From CAYWNA01 sp964459305 (lineage in GTDB: Bacteria > Planctomycetota > Planctomycetia > Pirellulales > Pirellulaceae), in the NCBI GenBank assembly GCA_964459305.1, contig CAYWNA010000056.1, positions 1-60,524 of the forward strand: a stretch of DNA of 60,524 nucleotides, in the 5' to 3' direction. Positions 36,523-44,128 of the stretch are shown piece by piece. A program made the translations under genes and the position numbers. Position 1 is the stretch's first letter; every line of letters starts with the position of its first letter. The notes under the pieces are model-generated. The model ran no database searches and had not been told where the DNA came from. It was given only the letters and a program-made list of their open reading frames with translations.

Positions 36523-37248
36523 ATGCGATTCCGATTGTTAACCTACAACATCCACAAGGGCATTGGCGGTGTTGATCGCCGGTACCGTCTCGGACGGATT
36601 GTGGAAGCCGTCACGCGTTGCGAACCGGATGTCGTGTTGCTGCAGGAGGTCGACGACGGCGTGCCGCGTTCGCGCCGTCACCGGCAAGTGGATCTTCTGG
36701 CCGACGCACTGGGACTGCCGCACCGAGCGTATCAGCGGAACGTCACTCTGCGCACTGGCTACTACGGCAACGCGATCCTCAGCCGTTTTCCCTTGTATGA
36801 TGAGCGCCATTTGGATTTGACCGTACCGCTCAAGAAACAACGCCGTGCGTTGATCGCTCACTGCAGAATCCGTTTCGGTGGACATTCGCGCACGATCTTG
36901 CTTTCCAACTTCCATTTGGGGCTGGCCGGATTCGAAAGGACGATTCAGGTTCGCCGGTTCCTGGACAGCGAAATTCTGAAACATGCTCACAAAGGCACGC
37001 CTATCATTGCTGCTGGAGATTTCAACGACGCCTGGGGCAGGCTGAGAAGACGGCTGATGGAGCCAGCCGGATTCACCCCAGCGGCCAAACGCGTAAGGAC
37101 GTTTCCCGCGTTTATGCCCATTCGGACGCTAGACTGGATCTACTATCGCGGCAATCTCTCTCTGCACCACGCTTTCGCCTCGCGCACTGAGATCGCCAAA
37201 CAAGCCTCTGATCATTTGCCATTGGTGGCGGATTTCTTGATTTCTTGA
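36523..37248 (+). CDS. Endonuclease/exonuclease/phosphatase (EEP) family hydrolase
   Basis: The 241-residue protein has the EEP (DNase I-like, Mg-dependent) motifs in order: LLTYNIHKGIGG with the first metal-binding Asn, DVVLLQEVD with the metal-binding Glu, YYGNAILSRFPL, LLSNFHLGLA with the catalytic His, IIAAGDFND with the Asp/Asn pair, LDWIYYRG, and ASDHLPLVAD with the terminal Asp-His. The family includes DNases, phospholipases and phosphatases. No signal peptide is seen. A hairpin repeat ends 11 bases upstream and no clear ribosome binding site is present. Confidence 0.93.
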   Translation: MRFRLLTYNIHKGIGGVDRRYRLGRIVEAVTRCEPDVVLLQEVDDGVPRSRRHRQVDLLADALGLPHRAYQRNVTLRTGYYGNAILSRFPLYDERHLDLTVPLKKQRRALIAHCRIRFGGHSRTILLSNFHLGLAGFERTIQVRRFLDSEILKHAHKGTPIIAAGDFNDAWGRLRRRLMEPAGFTPAAKRVRTFPAFMPIRTLDWIYYRGNLSLHHAFASRTEIAKQASDHLPLVADFLIS

Positions 37249-37284
37249 AAAGCCGTGTGACGACGGATCGCGGATCTACCTGAA

Positions 37285-37408
37285 GGCGTCCGGGAATTCG
37301 AAACGCTGGAATCCACGGTTTTCGGGAGGGCGAGGCTCCTGCCGAGCCGCGCGTTGGTGCCAAAAATCCGGCTCAGCCGGAGCTTCGCCCTCCCAATTCC
37401 CGGACACC
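37285..37408. repeat. 124-bp element with terminal inverted repeats, copy 2
   Basis: GGCGTCCGGGAATT at 37285-37298 and AATTCCCGGACACC at 37395-37408 are inverted with one mismatch. The inner palindrome (GGGAGGGCGAGGCTCCTGCC on one side, its near complement on the other) lies next to the right end here, and the ~25-base asymmetric segment next to the left end. That order is the reverse of the copy at 12622-12744, so the two are in opposite orientation. It again fills a convergent gene junction. Confidence 0.87.
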
Positions 37409-37413
37409 CTCAT

Positions 37414-38934
37414 CTACCTCAGCGCCTCGATCCACAGGCGAATCCACGTGTCGTACACCGTGGCCAGATTCCCGATGACTAGTTCGCGGAGGAATGCCGA
37501 GGCCCCGTACCTTGGGTGCAGATCCGCTTCCTCCGCGCTGGCGAACCGATCCTCTGGTTTCGGCTGGACCAATCCGCGGCATAGCCCCATCAATCGCTTG
37601 CTTTCCTGCACATTCTGGGGCAACAGCTCTTCGAGACGATCGGGCAACGCCCGTTTATTCTCCAGCAACTGGTCTCTGTCAAGTTGATCCTTGTCCAGTT
37701 GGTCTTTGTCCAGCGACGCCAAACTTGTCTTGTCGCTTTTGAACAGTCGCCGTCCCGACAGCAGTTCGATCAGCACGTAGCCAAGGCTGGCCAAGTCGCT
37801 TTGTGGAGTCCATTGCCGGCGTTCTAGAACTTCTGGCGCCGCGTAGGCGGGAGTGAAGAAACGCTGCCGAAGACTGTCACGAAGGTCGAAGGCGGAACCG
37901 AGATCGACCAGCTTGGCACGGCCGCCGATCTGGGTCAGCATGATGTTGGACGGCTTGATGTCTCCGTGGACAATTTGCATTCCGTGCAACAGAAACAAAC
38001 CTGCCAGGCAGTCCCGCACAATCGCCACGGCAAAACCGGGCTGCATGCGCAGTTGTTCGTCACCAGCGGTGACCACATCTGTATTGATCCGGTCCCAGAG
38101 GGCATGCGAGGCCCTCTCCTGCAGCTTGAGATGGATCTCCGGCTTCAGCAGTCGGCGCAGGTCGTAACCTTCGACTCGCTCCATCAGCATCAGGCGAATT
38201 CCATAGCGCTGCTCGAAAAAGAGCACGTCGACTAGATTCGGATGGTGGGCTTGTGCCACTTGCGACGCCACACGGGCGATTCGCCGCATCGCGGCTTCAT
38301 ACTTGCGCACGCTCGGGTACGATTCCGGCGAGAACACCTTCACCGCCGCTTTGTACCCAAAACCGTCTGCACCGTCGCGTTTGGTCAGATAGACGATGCC
38401 TTGACCGCCGGAGCCCAGCAGTTTCTTGAGGCGATATCCGCGATTCTGCCCGATGCGCCGCCTATGGATCATGGTTCGGAAACGTTCCTTCAATTGCCTG
38501 GCAGTAAGCTCGGCCATTACCTCCTGATCCGCCGTGATCTCCTCTTGGGCTTCGCCGGACTTGGTGCTGCGCTGGTTGCCGGGCGTGGATGCCGCGTCCC
38601 AATCGATGGGATAGCTGTCCGCGTCGTCCTCCGGGATTCCAAACGAATCGTCGTCCGAAATCGGCTCGTCGTCGTGCTCCAGACGGCAAAGCTCTGCATC
38701 TTGATGCCTGGCCGCTCCGCCAGAGGAACCCAGTCGCTGACCAGCGTTCACGTCTGATCTGGCCAGCGCTTCTTCATTCTCGGCGTCCGAGCGACATGCC
38801 GTCAGCGCGCGCTCCGGTTCAGCGAGCTGGCACTTCTGCGCCACTCCCTTTAGCACTGCTGAAAGAAATGAACCCGGCCCGAATGCAAGGTCGTGGTTAT
38901 CATCACGATCGTTCATTGTCTCGTCACTGCTCAC
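37414..38934 (-). CDS. Ser/Thr protein kinase coupled to a sigma factor
   Basis: The 506-residue protein has a ~150-residue acidic N-terminal region, then a Hanks-type kinase from about residue 165: LLGSGGQGIVYL (P-loop), YKAAVKVF (lysine), MERVEGYDLRRLL, IVHGDIKPSNIML (HGD in place of HRD) and KLVDLGSAFD (DLG in place of DFG). The HRD and DFG aspartates are both kept, so activity is plausible. A short microrepeat (LDKDQLDKDQLDRDQLL) interrupts the C-lobe. There is no transmembrane segment. The GTG start at 38934 overlaps the sigma factor's stop (GTGA); an ATG at 38916 is the alternative. The pair is one operon and the kinase probably controls, or is controlled with, the sigma factor. Confidence 0.88.
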   Translation of the reverse strand: MSSDETMNDRDDNHDLAFGPGSFLSAVLKGVAQKCQLAEPERALTACRSDAENEEALARSDVNAGQRLGSSGGAARHQDAELCRLEHDDEPISDDDSFGIPEDDADSYPIDWDAASTPGNQRSTKSGEAQEEITADQEVMAELTARQLKERFRTMIHRRRIGQNRGYRLKKLLGSGGQGIVYLTKRDGADGFGYKAAVKVFSPESYPSVRKYEAAMRRIARVASQVAQAHHPNLVDVLFFEQRYGIRLMLMERVEGYDLRRLLKPEIHLKLQERASHALWDRINTDVVTAGDEQLRMQPGFAVAIVRDCLAGLFLLHGMQIVHGDIKPSNIMLTQIGGRAKLVDLGSAFDLRDSLRQRFFTPAYAAPEVLERRQWTPQSDLASLGYVLIELLSGRRLFKSDKTSLASLDKDQLDKDQLDRDQLLENKRALPDRLEELLPQNVQESKRLMGLCRGLVQPKPEDRFASAEEADLHPRYGASAFLRELVIGNLATVYDTWIRLWIEALR

Positions 38935-39572
38935 GGCATATACCCTTTTCTCCTGAGGTGTTCCAGGATTTTCTTTTCGCCCTCTTGATAAGCTCGCCGG
39001 ATAGCATTCAGCGTACCGTCGACGCCTGTTGCCTCTCTCACCGCCTGTCTCAAACCGTCATAGTCCTCTACCAAGAAACCGCAGTCTCTGAACGTCGCCC
39101 ACACCCTTTGCTGGGCAATCGGCAACTGATCGATTTTCTCACATATCAAGTGGAAGATTTCGTCGCGGGTCAGTGCGTCAACGTCGCCCGTGTCGATCGC
39201 TGATCCCAGGATATGCGCGTTATCTCGATATCGTTGTAGCTGCCTCCGCAATTTCCGTTTGGCGGTCAACGCGTCGACAATGCGTCGACGGCAGATGACC
39301 TTCAGCAAAGCCAACAGGGAGCCGTCGCTGCGGAAGTCGCCCTCGCGTACCCGCGCCAGCAGGCCGATCAACGTTTCCTGCCAGGCGTCGTCCAGATCCC
39401 ACGAGGAAACGCCCTCATGGCGACTTCTGATATCCCTGTAGACTGCCTCTCTGAGTTTTCGTTGGACTAGTTTGATGCCCTCGTCGATATCTGCACCACT
39501 GCCCTGCAATTTCCATTTGATATCTTCCTCGGCATCCATCTCGACACTCGTATCTGAATCAGAACAGCACAT
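38931..39572 (-). CDS. ECF-type RNA polymerase sigma factor
   Basis: The 213-residue protein has a sigma-2 region with WDLDDAWQETLIGLLARV (core-binding, with its acidic residues kept) and FRSDGSLLALLKVICRRRIVDAL for the -10 binding helix, then a sigma-4-like region, DQLPIAQQRVWATF and the helix-turn-helix near LNAIRRAYQEGEKKILEHL. The N-terminus has an extra ~40 acidic residues including CSDSDTSVEMDAEED. The ATG at 39572 is preferred; a GTG at 39584 is the other choice. Its stop overlaps the start of the kinase gene by four bases. Sigma-kinase pairs are frequent in planctomycetes and point to phosphorylation-based control of transcription; that link is inferred here. Confidence 0.8.
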   Translation of the reverse strand: MCCSDSDTSVEMDAEEDIKWKLQGSGADIDEGIKLVQRKLREAVYRDIRSRHEGVSSWDLDDAWQETLIGLLARVREGDFRSDGSLLALLKVICRRRIVDALTAKRKLRRQLQRYRDNAHILGSAIDTGDVDALTRDEIFHLICEKIDQLPIAQQRVWATFRDCGFLVEDYDGLRQAVREATGVDGTLNAIRRAYQEGEKKILEHLRRKGYMP

Positions 39573-39837
39573 CGAACACCCCACCCTGAGAAAGTCCGTG
39601 CCTCTCCGCGTCTTGTACTCGCTTGTGAATCACGTTCTGCCCAAGTTTTGCGGTTCTTTTCGGAGCATTTTTCGTTTTTCTTGGGCTTTGCGCCGGCCAG
39701 ACCAGAGTAGATAGCAACACCACACCACATCCACTCTACCCCAAATTGCCAAGGAAGCCCGCCCCGATGCAAAAATAGATGCAGGTACACCGTGCAGATG
39801 TCATCCTAGTCGACTCAAGAACGGAGGCAAGACGCTG

Positions 39838-40407
39838 ATGCCGATCACAATTTCGCAAAGCTCAACGGGTCCGGCCGGACGCCTTACAACCCGTGACGAA
39901 GGCGACCCCGCTCGACGGGGCGGTCTTATTCGTGCAGCGAATGAGCAGGCGATGGATTTCCACCCATCGACACTGGCACGACAGTTCGCGTTCGTGATTC
40001 CAGAAGCCCTGATGCCGGATCTGGTCGCCGATACCTGGCAGCAGGCCATCCGCGCAATGGTCGGCAGCCTGGCTGAAGCCGGCGCGCTTCCGGACGGGCA
40101 TCAAGAGGACGTCATTTCCGCCATACTACGGCGCGAGCAACTCGCATCCACCGGAATTGGCCGGGGCGTGGCGATTCCCCATACAAAGCACGATGCAGTA
40201 AGGCGCCTGGTGGCCACCGTCGCTCACTCGCGCAAGGGGATCGACTTCGAGAGTCTGGACGGTGAGCCCGTCCATTTGATTTTCCTGCTGGTTTCACCTT
40301 TCAACAGCCCCACCGAACACTTGCGCGCATTGGAGGCCATCTCCCGGCATGTCGGGGGCCAGGAATACGAAACCTGGCGCACCGATCGACGGCACGGGCA
40401 GGACTGA
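39838..40407 (+). CDS. PTS EIIA type-2 (PtsN-like) domain protein
   Basis: The 189-residue protein has an EIIA domain of the fructose/PtsN type: AIRAMVGSLAEAG, REQLASTGIGRGVAIPHTKHDAVRRL, which holds the phosphorylatable histidine (in IPHTKH), then GIDFESLDGEPVHLIFLLVSP and HLRALEAISRH. PtsN-like proteins take phosphate from NPr and act in regulation more than in sugar uptake. The C-terminus ends soon after the last helix with RTDRRHGQD, which differs from the usual end and may reflect a small frameshift. GGAGG lies ten bases before the ATG at 39838, so the 38-residue lead before MDFHPSTL seems to be translated. Confidence 0.88.
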   Translation: MPITISQSSTGPAGRLTTRDEGDPARRGGLIRAANEQAMDFHPSTLARQFAFVIPEALMPDLVADTWQQAIRAMVGSLAEAGALPDGHQEDVISAILRREQLASTGIGRGVAIPHTKHDAVRRLVATVAHSRKGIDFESLDGEPVHLIFLLVSPFNSPTEHLRALEAISRHVGGQEYETWRTDRRHGQD

Positions 40408-40446
40408 CGGATCGGAGTGCTAGAGTGACGCGCGATTTCGTTACTT

Positions 40447-40602
40447 TAGCCCGAATATTTCACGCGATACGATGCTAGCGTCAGTTCGCACGGAAAATAC
40501 AGCGATTCTGTAATTGCCCCCCAGAGACAGTATGTAATTCCGCTGTTTGTGATTCCATCGTGATTTGCAGGGTTTCCAGTTTGCCGTGAAATATTCGGGT
40601 TA
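40447..40602. repeat. Inverted pair of CCCGAATATTTCACG boxes, 120 bases apart
   Basis: TAGCCCGAATATTTCACG at 40447-40464 and CGTGAAATATTCGGGTTA at 40585-40602 are inverted copies with one mismatch in 18 bases. The intervening 120 bases hold no recognised gene. The right box overlaps by three bases the outer arm of the next palindrome. Confidence 0.85.
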
Positions 40603-40715
40603 GGCGAGCGGCGGAAATTCGCGTACCCGTGGGATAGGCTTCCAGCCTGTCAGGCCGCATATTTGACAGGCTGGAAGCCTATCCCACGGTAAATTCTCAT
40701 CAGCCGCTCGCCTTA
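40600..40715. repeat. Nested palindrome: outer GGCGAGCGGC arms around a perfect 26-bp hairpin
   Basis: The inner hairpin has perfect 26-base arms at 40627-40652 and 40664-40689 with an 11-base loop (arms contain GTGGGATAGGCTTCCAGCCT). Outside it, TTAGGCGAGCGGC (40600-40612) and GCCGCTCGCCTTA (40703-40715) pair with one mismatch. Similar GGCGAGCGGC-type outer arms frame the unrelated inner hairpin at 59802-59907. Confidence 0.9.
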
Positions 40716-40742
40716 CCACCAGCCACTCGCCATATCCACCCG

Positions 40743-41963
40743 TCAGGGTTTGGCGATCTTCCACAAGTACTTGTCGCTGCGGACGTACATGGCGTTGTCG
40801 GCGATGGCTGGTGAGGCGTGTATCAGTTGGCCGAAAGCGCTTTCGCTGACGATCTCGCCCTTGGTGCCACCCAGCTTGACCACGCGGGCTTCACCGTCGT
40901 AGTTGATGCAGTACATATACGCGCCTGCTACCACGGGCGTGGCCCAATGCCGGCCCTTCAGCCGCAGTTGCCACTTGAGCTCGCCCGTCTCGGCATCAGC
41001 GCACTTCAGAATGGCTCCGCTCAGTGCATACACATGGCCGTCGTGGACAATCAGACTGGACGCTCCCGGACGCATGCGAAAGGAATCCCAGAGAATCTCC
41101 GGAGAACTCGACTCGTCCGAGAACTTCAGAGCCGTCAGCCCGCCCATGGGCGAATACAAAACGCCGTCGGCGAAAATCGACGAGGGGGTTGCCCCACATT
41201 CCGCGTCCCATCGCCACAACTCCTCGCCACTGCGCGGATCGTGTGCCGTCAGGCAATCGCGCGATTGCAGCAACACCGCCGTCTTCCTGCTGCCTTTGCC
41301 TGGAATCGCGATTGGCGAACACCAGCTTGCCACCTTGCTTCGCTCGATGCGCCAGCGGTTCTCGCCCGTGGCCGCGTCCACGCCCACGGCAAAAGCATCG
41401 CTCTGGCTTTCGACTTGGACCACGACGACGCCGTCGACAACCAGCGGCGAACACGCCATGCCGACATCGTTGCCCGATTTCGGATAGTCGTGCGCCAACC
41501 CTCGATACCAAAGCAGATTGCCGTCGAAATCCAGACACATTAGGTCGTTCGATGAATAGAACGCGTAAACGTAGTTGCCGTCGCTGGCCGGCGTCGGTGC
41601 GGCGCCCGAAATGCTATTGTGCGTCGAGGTGCGTCCTGTGGCCCAGAACTGGCGTTCCCACAACCTGTCGCCCGTGGACGCGTCAAAGCACAACACGTGC
41701 AAGCGGGTGTGGCGAAAACCGCTGGTCGCGGTGATGAAAACTCGATCGCGCACGACGATCGGACCGGACGGACCTCGACCGGTCAGGTCGATTCGCCAGG
41801 CGATATTCTTGCCTTCGTCCCACGTGAGGGGCAAATCGGCGTCGGCAGCCACACTGCTGCCGCCCGGTCCCCGAAACTGCGGCCAGTCGGCCCCACACAG
41901 CGAACAGACCAGCCCAACAAGAGCGAGGCTTGATATGACTCGATGCATCATGTTGTTTCTCAT
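40743..41963 (-). CDS. Exported PQQ-like beta-propeller protein
   Basis: The 406-residue protein has a signal peptide (MRNNMMHRVISSLALVGLVCSLCGA) followed by DWPQFRGPGGSSV, the usual mature start of planctomycete outer-surface propeller proteins. Repeated beta-blades follow with the pattern V-x-A-x-x-x-x-TG-x-x-x-W, for example VLCFDASTGDRLWERQFW, VGVDAATGENRWRI and CADAETGELKWQLRL, giving a full eight-bladed-type propeller as in PQQ dehydrogenases or BamB. No haem motif and no clear quinone-binding residues were seen, so a binding or scaffold role is as likely as an enzyme. It ends the minus-strand run that starts with the MoxR gene. Confidence 0.88.
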   Translation of the reverse strand: MRNNMMHRVISSLALVGLVCSLCGADWPQFRGPGGSSVAADADLPLTWDEGKNIAWRIDLTGRGPSGPIVVRDRVFITATSGFRHTRLHVLCFDASTGDRLWERQFWATGRTSTHNSISGAAPTPASDGNYVYAFYSSNDLMCLDFDGNLLWYRGLAHDYPKSGNDVGMACSPLVVDGVVVVQVESQSDAFAVGVDAATGENRWRIERSKVASWCSPIAIPGKGSRKTAVLLQSRDCLTAHDPRSGEELWRWDAECGATPSSIFADGVLYSPMGGLTALKFSDESSSPEILWDSFRMRPGASSLIVHDGHVYALSGAILKCADAETGELKWQLRLKGRHWATPVVAGAYMYCINYDGEARVVKLGGTKGEIVSESAFGQLIHASPAIADNAMYVRSDKYLWKIAKP

Positions 41964-42064
41964 GTCTACCGTTTTCCTCGTTGCAGTATCCAGCCCTCGC
42001 CTCGTTGCCGGACTATTCCCTCGTTGCTAAACGCCGGCTTAGGCACGACGCAAGCCCGCCCATC

Positions 42065-43207
42065 TCAAGAGTCGCCAAGAGGTGGCGATGACAAGATCGC
42101 CGTACCGTACTGATCGCAGACACGAAACTGGAGCTGCCAGTTCTGAGCCCACGCATCGTCTTGTTCGTTTTGAGCGATCTTCAGCAGGATGATATTCTTG
42201 CCCTTCTTCAATCGGCCTTTGCCGACGTACTGGTCGATGAAAAAGCCGGTGTGATAGACTTCGTTGGCAAACAGCAGTTGGCCGTTCAACCAAAGCTTGT
42301 TGGCGTTGGTGCATCCCAGTCGGAATTCCGCATCGCGGTCCTCGTCTGCGTAAAACTCCACGTACGCATACGCGATGGCACCTTTGAGTTTCCCGATAAT
42401 CTTGTTCAGGTCGACGTTGCCGTACTGGTCATCTGTCTTGCAGTCGGACCAACGGACAACGCCCTCTTTCCCTTCGTATTCGGCCGTCACGTCGGGCGAC
42501 GGTTCCGGATCGTAGGCGATGTCGAAACCGCCCATGTTCGTATTGTCGAACGGCGCCACGACCTTCCACTGTCGGATAAAACCGAAATGCGCCGGCAGGT
42601 CTACCGTTTCGCCCAGATCACGCAACTGCTTGGCCGCATTGTTGATCTGGTCCAAGTCGCGAGCCGCCGTGAGGGCAAGTCGATAGGCCACGACCGCGTC
42701 TTCCTTGCCGCCCTTTTCCAGCACGGCGTCGGCGTCAGCCAGTGCAAGCGCGACCGCGTCGCGCCGTAACTCCAGGCTCGGATCGTGGATCAGGCCTGGG
42801 ATCAGACGACCCTCGGCAGACGGATCGACACGCCGAATCAACTCATAAGCCAGTCGGCGGGCGCGGGGACCATGTGTGGTATCTGCCAGGAAACGTTCTA
42901 ACTCCGCTTGGGGCAACTCACCATCGCTTGCCAAATGGCGCTGGGCAATCGCTTCCACCGCGCTGCGGAGCCAATTCGCAGACAGTCTTCCCGATGCGTT
43001 CATGCCCGTCAGAATATCGGGGATCTGCGCTGCCTCGGCCTGCGCAAGCTGTTTCCAGGCGGAAATTGCCTGACGATGACTGGCACCCTTTGGACCAACC
43101 GCGTTGATGGCACTAACCAAAGACGGCACGTCTGGCGTCTCAGCCAGACAAGGATGACAAAGGAACGCGGTCACAACGACTGCGATCATGCCGCAGCCGG
43201 TTCGCAT
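42065..43207 (-). CDS. Secreted protein with C-terminal beta-sandwich, unknown function
   Basis: No enzyme family is recognised. The start at ATG 43207 gives a good signal peptide (MIAVVVTAFLCHPCLA, cut before ETPDV). Residues ~25-210 are helical and HEAT-like (RAISAWKQLAQAEAAQIPDIL). The C-terminal ~150 residues form a domain of the galactose-binding-like type: TDDQYGNVDLNKIIGKLKGA, EFRLGCTNANKLWLNGQLLF and KKGKNIILLKIAQNEQ, often found in planctomycete secreted proteins next to haem or WD domains. The frame is open to 43306, but the extra part is encoded by the palindromic repeat 43213-43264 and is not a believable protein start. Confidence 0.75.
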   Translation of the reverse strand: MRTGCGMIAVVVTAFLCHPCLAETPDVPSLVSAINAVGPKGASHRQAISAWKQLAQAEAAQIPDILTGMNASGRLSANWLRSAVEAIAQRHLASDGELPQAELERFLADTTHGPRARRLAYELIRRVDPSAEGRLIPGLIHDPSLELRRDAVALALADADAVLEKGGKEDAVVAYRLALTAARDLDQINNAAKQLRDLGETVDLPAHFGFIRQWKVVAPFDNTNMGGFDIAYDPEPSPDVTAEYEGKEGVVRWSDCKTDDQYGNVDLNKIIGKLKGAIAYAYVEFYADEDRDAEFRLGCTNANKLWLNGQLLFANEVYHTGFFIDQYVGKGRLKKGKNIILLKIAQNEQDDAWAQNWQLQFRVCDQYGTAILSSPPLGDS

Positions 43208-43212
43208 CTTTC

Positions 43213-43264
43213 GTTGGAGTACAGCCTTCAGGCTGCGGAAACAGGCTAAAGCCTGGACTCCAAC
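43213..43264. repeat. Palindromic intergenic repeat, GTTGGAGT-type
   Basis: Arms at 43213-43235 and 43242-43264 pair over 23 bases with four mismatches. Each arm also holds its own small palindrome (CAGCCTTCAGGCTG and CAGGCTAAAGCCTG). The element lies six bases before the start codon of the secreted protein gene and would be the 5' end of its message if transcribed from upstream. Confidence 0.8.
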
Positions 43265-43302
43265 AGACCCTCCCCAGCATTGATGGGCGCATCCTGGAAC
43301 GT

Positions 43303-44106
43303 TCATTGTTCTCTCATTGCTTTCTCGATAATTTGCTTGTCGAAATAATTGATCGACATGCCGCCGTCGATCACGATCGATTGGGCATTGATACCCGATG
43401 AACGGGGGCTCAACAAGAACGCTGCCACGTTGGCCACTTCTTGCGTCTGCACGGCTTGTTTGCGGGGAATCACCTGCTCGGCGAAGAGGTACGAGTCGAC
43501 GTAGCCGGGGATGCCTGCCGAAGCCGATGTCTTCAATAATCCCGGCGAGACCGCGTTGAAACGGACCCGCGAGAAGTTGCTGAACGATTTTGCCAGAAAG
43601 GCCAGCGACGAATCCAAGGCCGCTTTGATCGGTGCCATGAATCCGTAATTTTCGCTGGCCATGCGCGTCGTGGAGATCGAAATTGTGACGACCGATGCAT
43701 CGGGGTCCAGTAGGTCCTTCAGCGCGTTAGACAAGGCTGTCAGCGAGTAACAAGATATATCGACGGCCTGCAGAAACTGCTTCTTGCCAGTCTCGTGAAA
43801 CGGCTTCATTCCGTCCGAATAATCAGCAAAGGCAATCGAGTGCACCAGCCCGTGGAGCTTTTCGCCGCGGGCAGCCAGGCCGTCGCGGAGTTGTTCGATC
43901 TGGTCATCACATTCGACGTCGCAAACGTAGACGTCTGCGCCGCCAAGGAGCTTTTCGACACCCTGACGACGCTCCTCGCTTTGAACCACGTAGACGACCT
44001 TGGCACCGATCTCGTCGAGCGTACGGCCAATGTGATACGCCACGCTCTTGCGGTTCGCCACGCCGAAGACCACGATCGATTTGCCGGAAAGCTGCAGAAA
44101 GTCCAT
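43303..44106 (-). CDS. fabI: Enoyl-[acyl-carrier-protein] reductase, FabI type
   Basis: This short-chain dehydrogenase reduces the enoyl-ACP double bond in the last step of each type II fatty acid elongation cycle, using NAD(P)H. The protein has 267 residues, the FabI size. It has the FabI-type nucleotide loop GKSIVVFGVANRKSVAYHIG, VHSIAFA, and the active-site pattern Tyr-x6-Lys in SENYGFMAPIKAAL. AFLLSPRSSGINAQSIVIDGG is the typical C-terminal segment. The ATG at 44106 gives the family N-terminus MDFLQLSGKSIVV; upstream codons run through the MoxR gene and are discarded. It lies 22 bases after the MoxR gene on the same strand. Confidence 0.93.
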   Translation of the reverse strand: MDFLQLSGKSIVVFGVANRKSVAYHIGRTLDEIGAKVVYVVQSEERRQGVEKLLGGADVYVCDVECDDQIEQLRDGLAARGEKLHGLVHSIAFADYSDGMKPFHETGKKQFLQAVDISCYSLTALSNALKDLLDPDASVVTISISTTRMASENYGFMAPIKAALDSSLAFLAKSFSNFSRVRFNAVSPGLLKTSASAGIPGYVDSYLFAEQVIPRKQAVQTQEVANVAAFLLSPRSSGINAQSIVIDGGMSINYFDKQIIEKAMREQ

Positions 44107-44128
44107 GAACTCGCTTTCGTGTGGGCTG

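Larger units (their letters stand above)
40408..40742. other. Intergenic region built of nested palindromic repeats
   Basis: All 335 bases lie between convergent genes. The region holds three nested or linked inverted repeats, described separately, and no open frame of note. Confidence 0.6.

Noticed and set aside
38931..39572. Sigma factor activated by phosphorylation that replaces missing acidic residues
   Set aside because: The acidic residues of the core-binding region (DLDD) are present, so that known mechanism does not apply directly.
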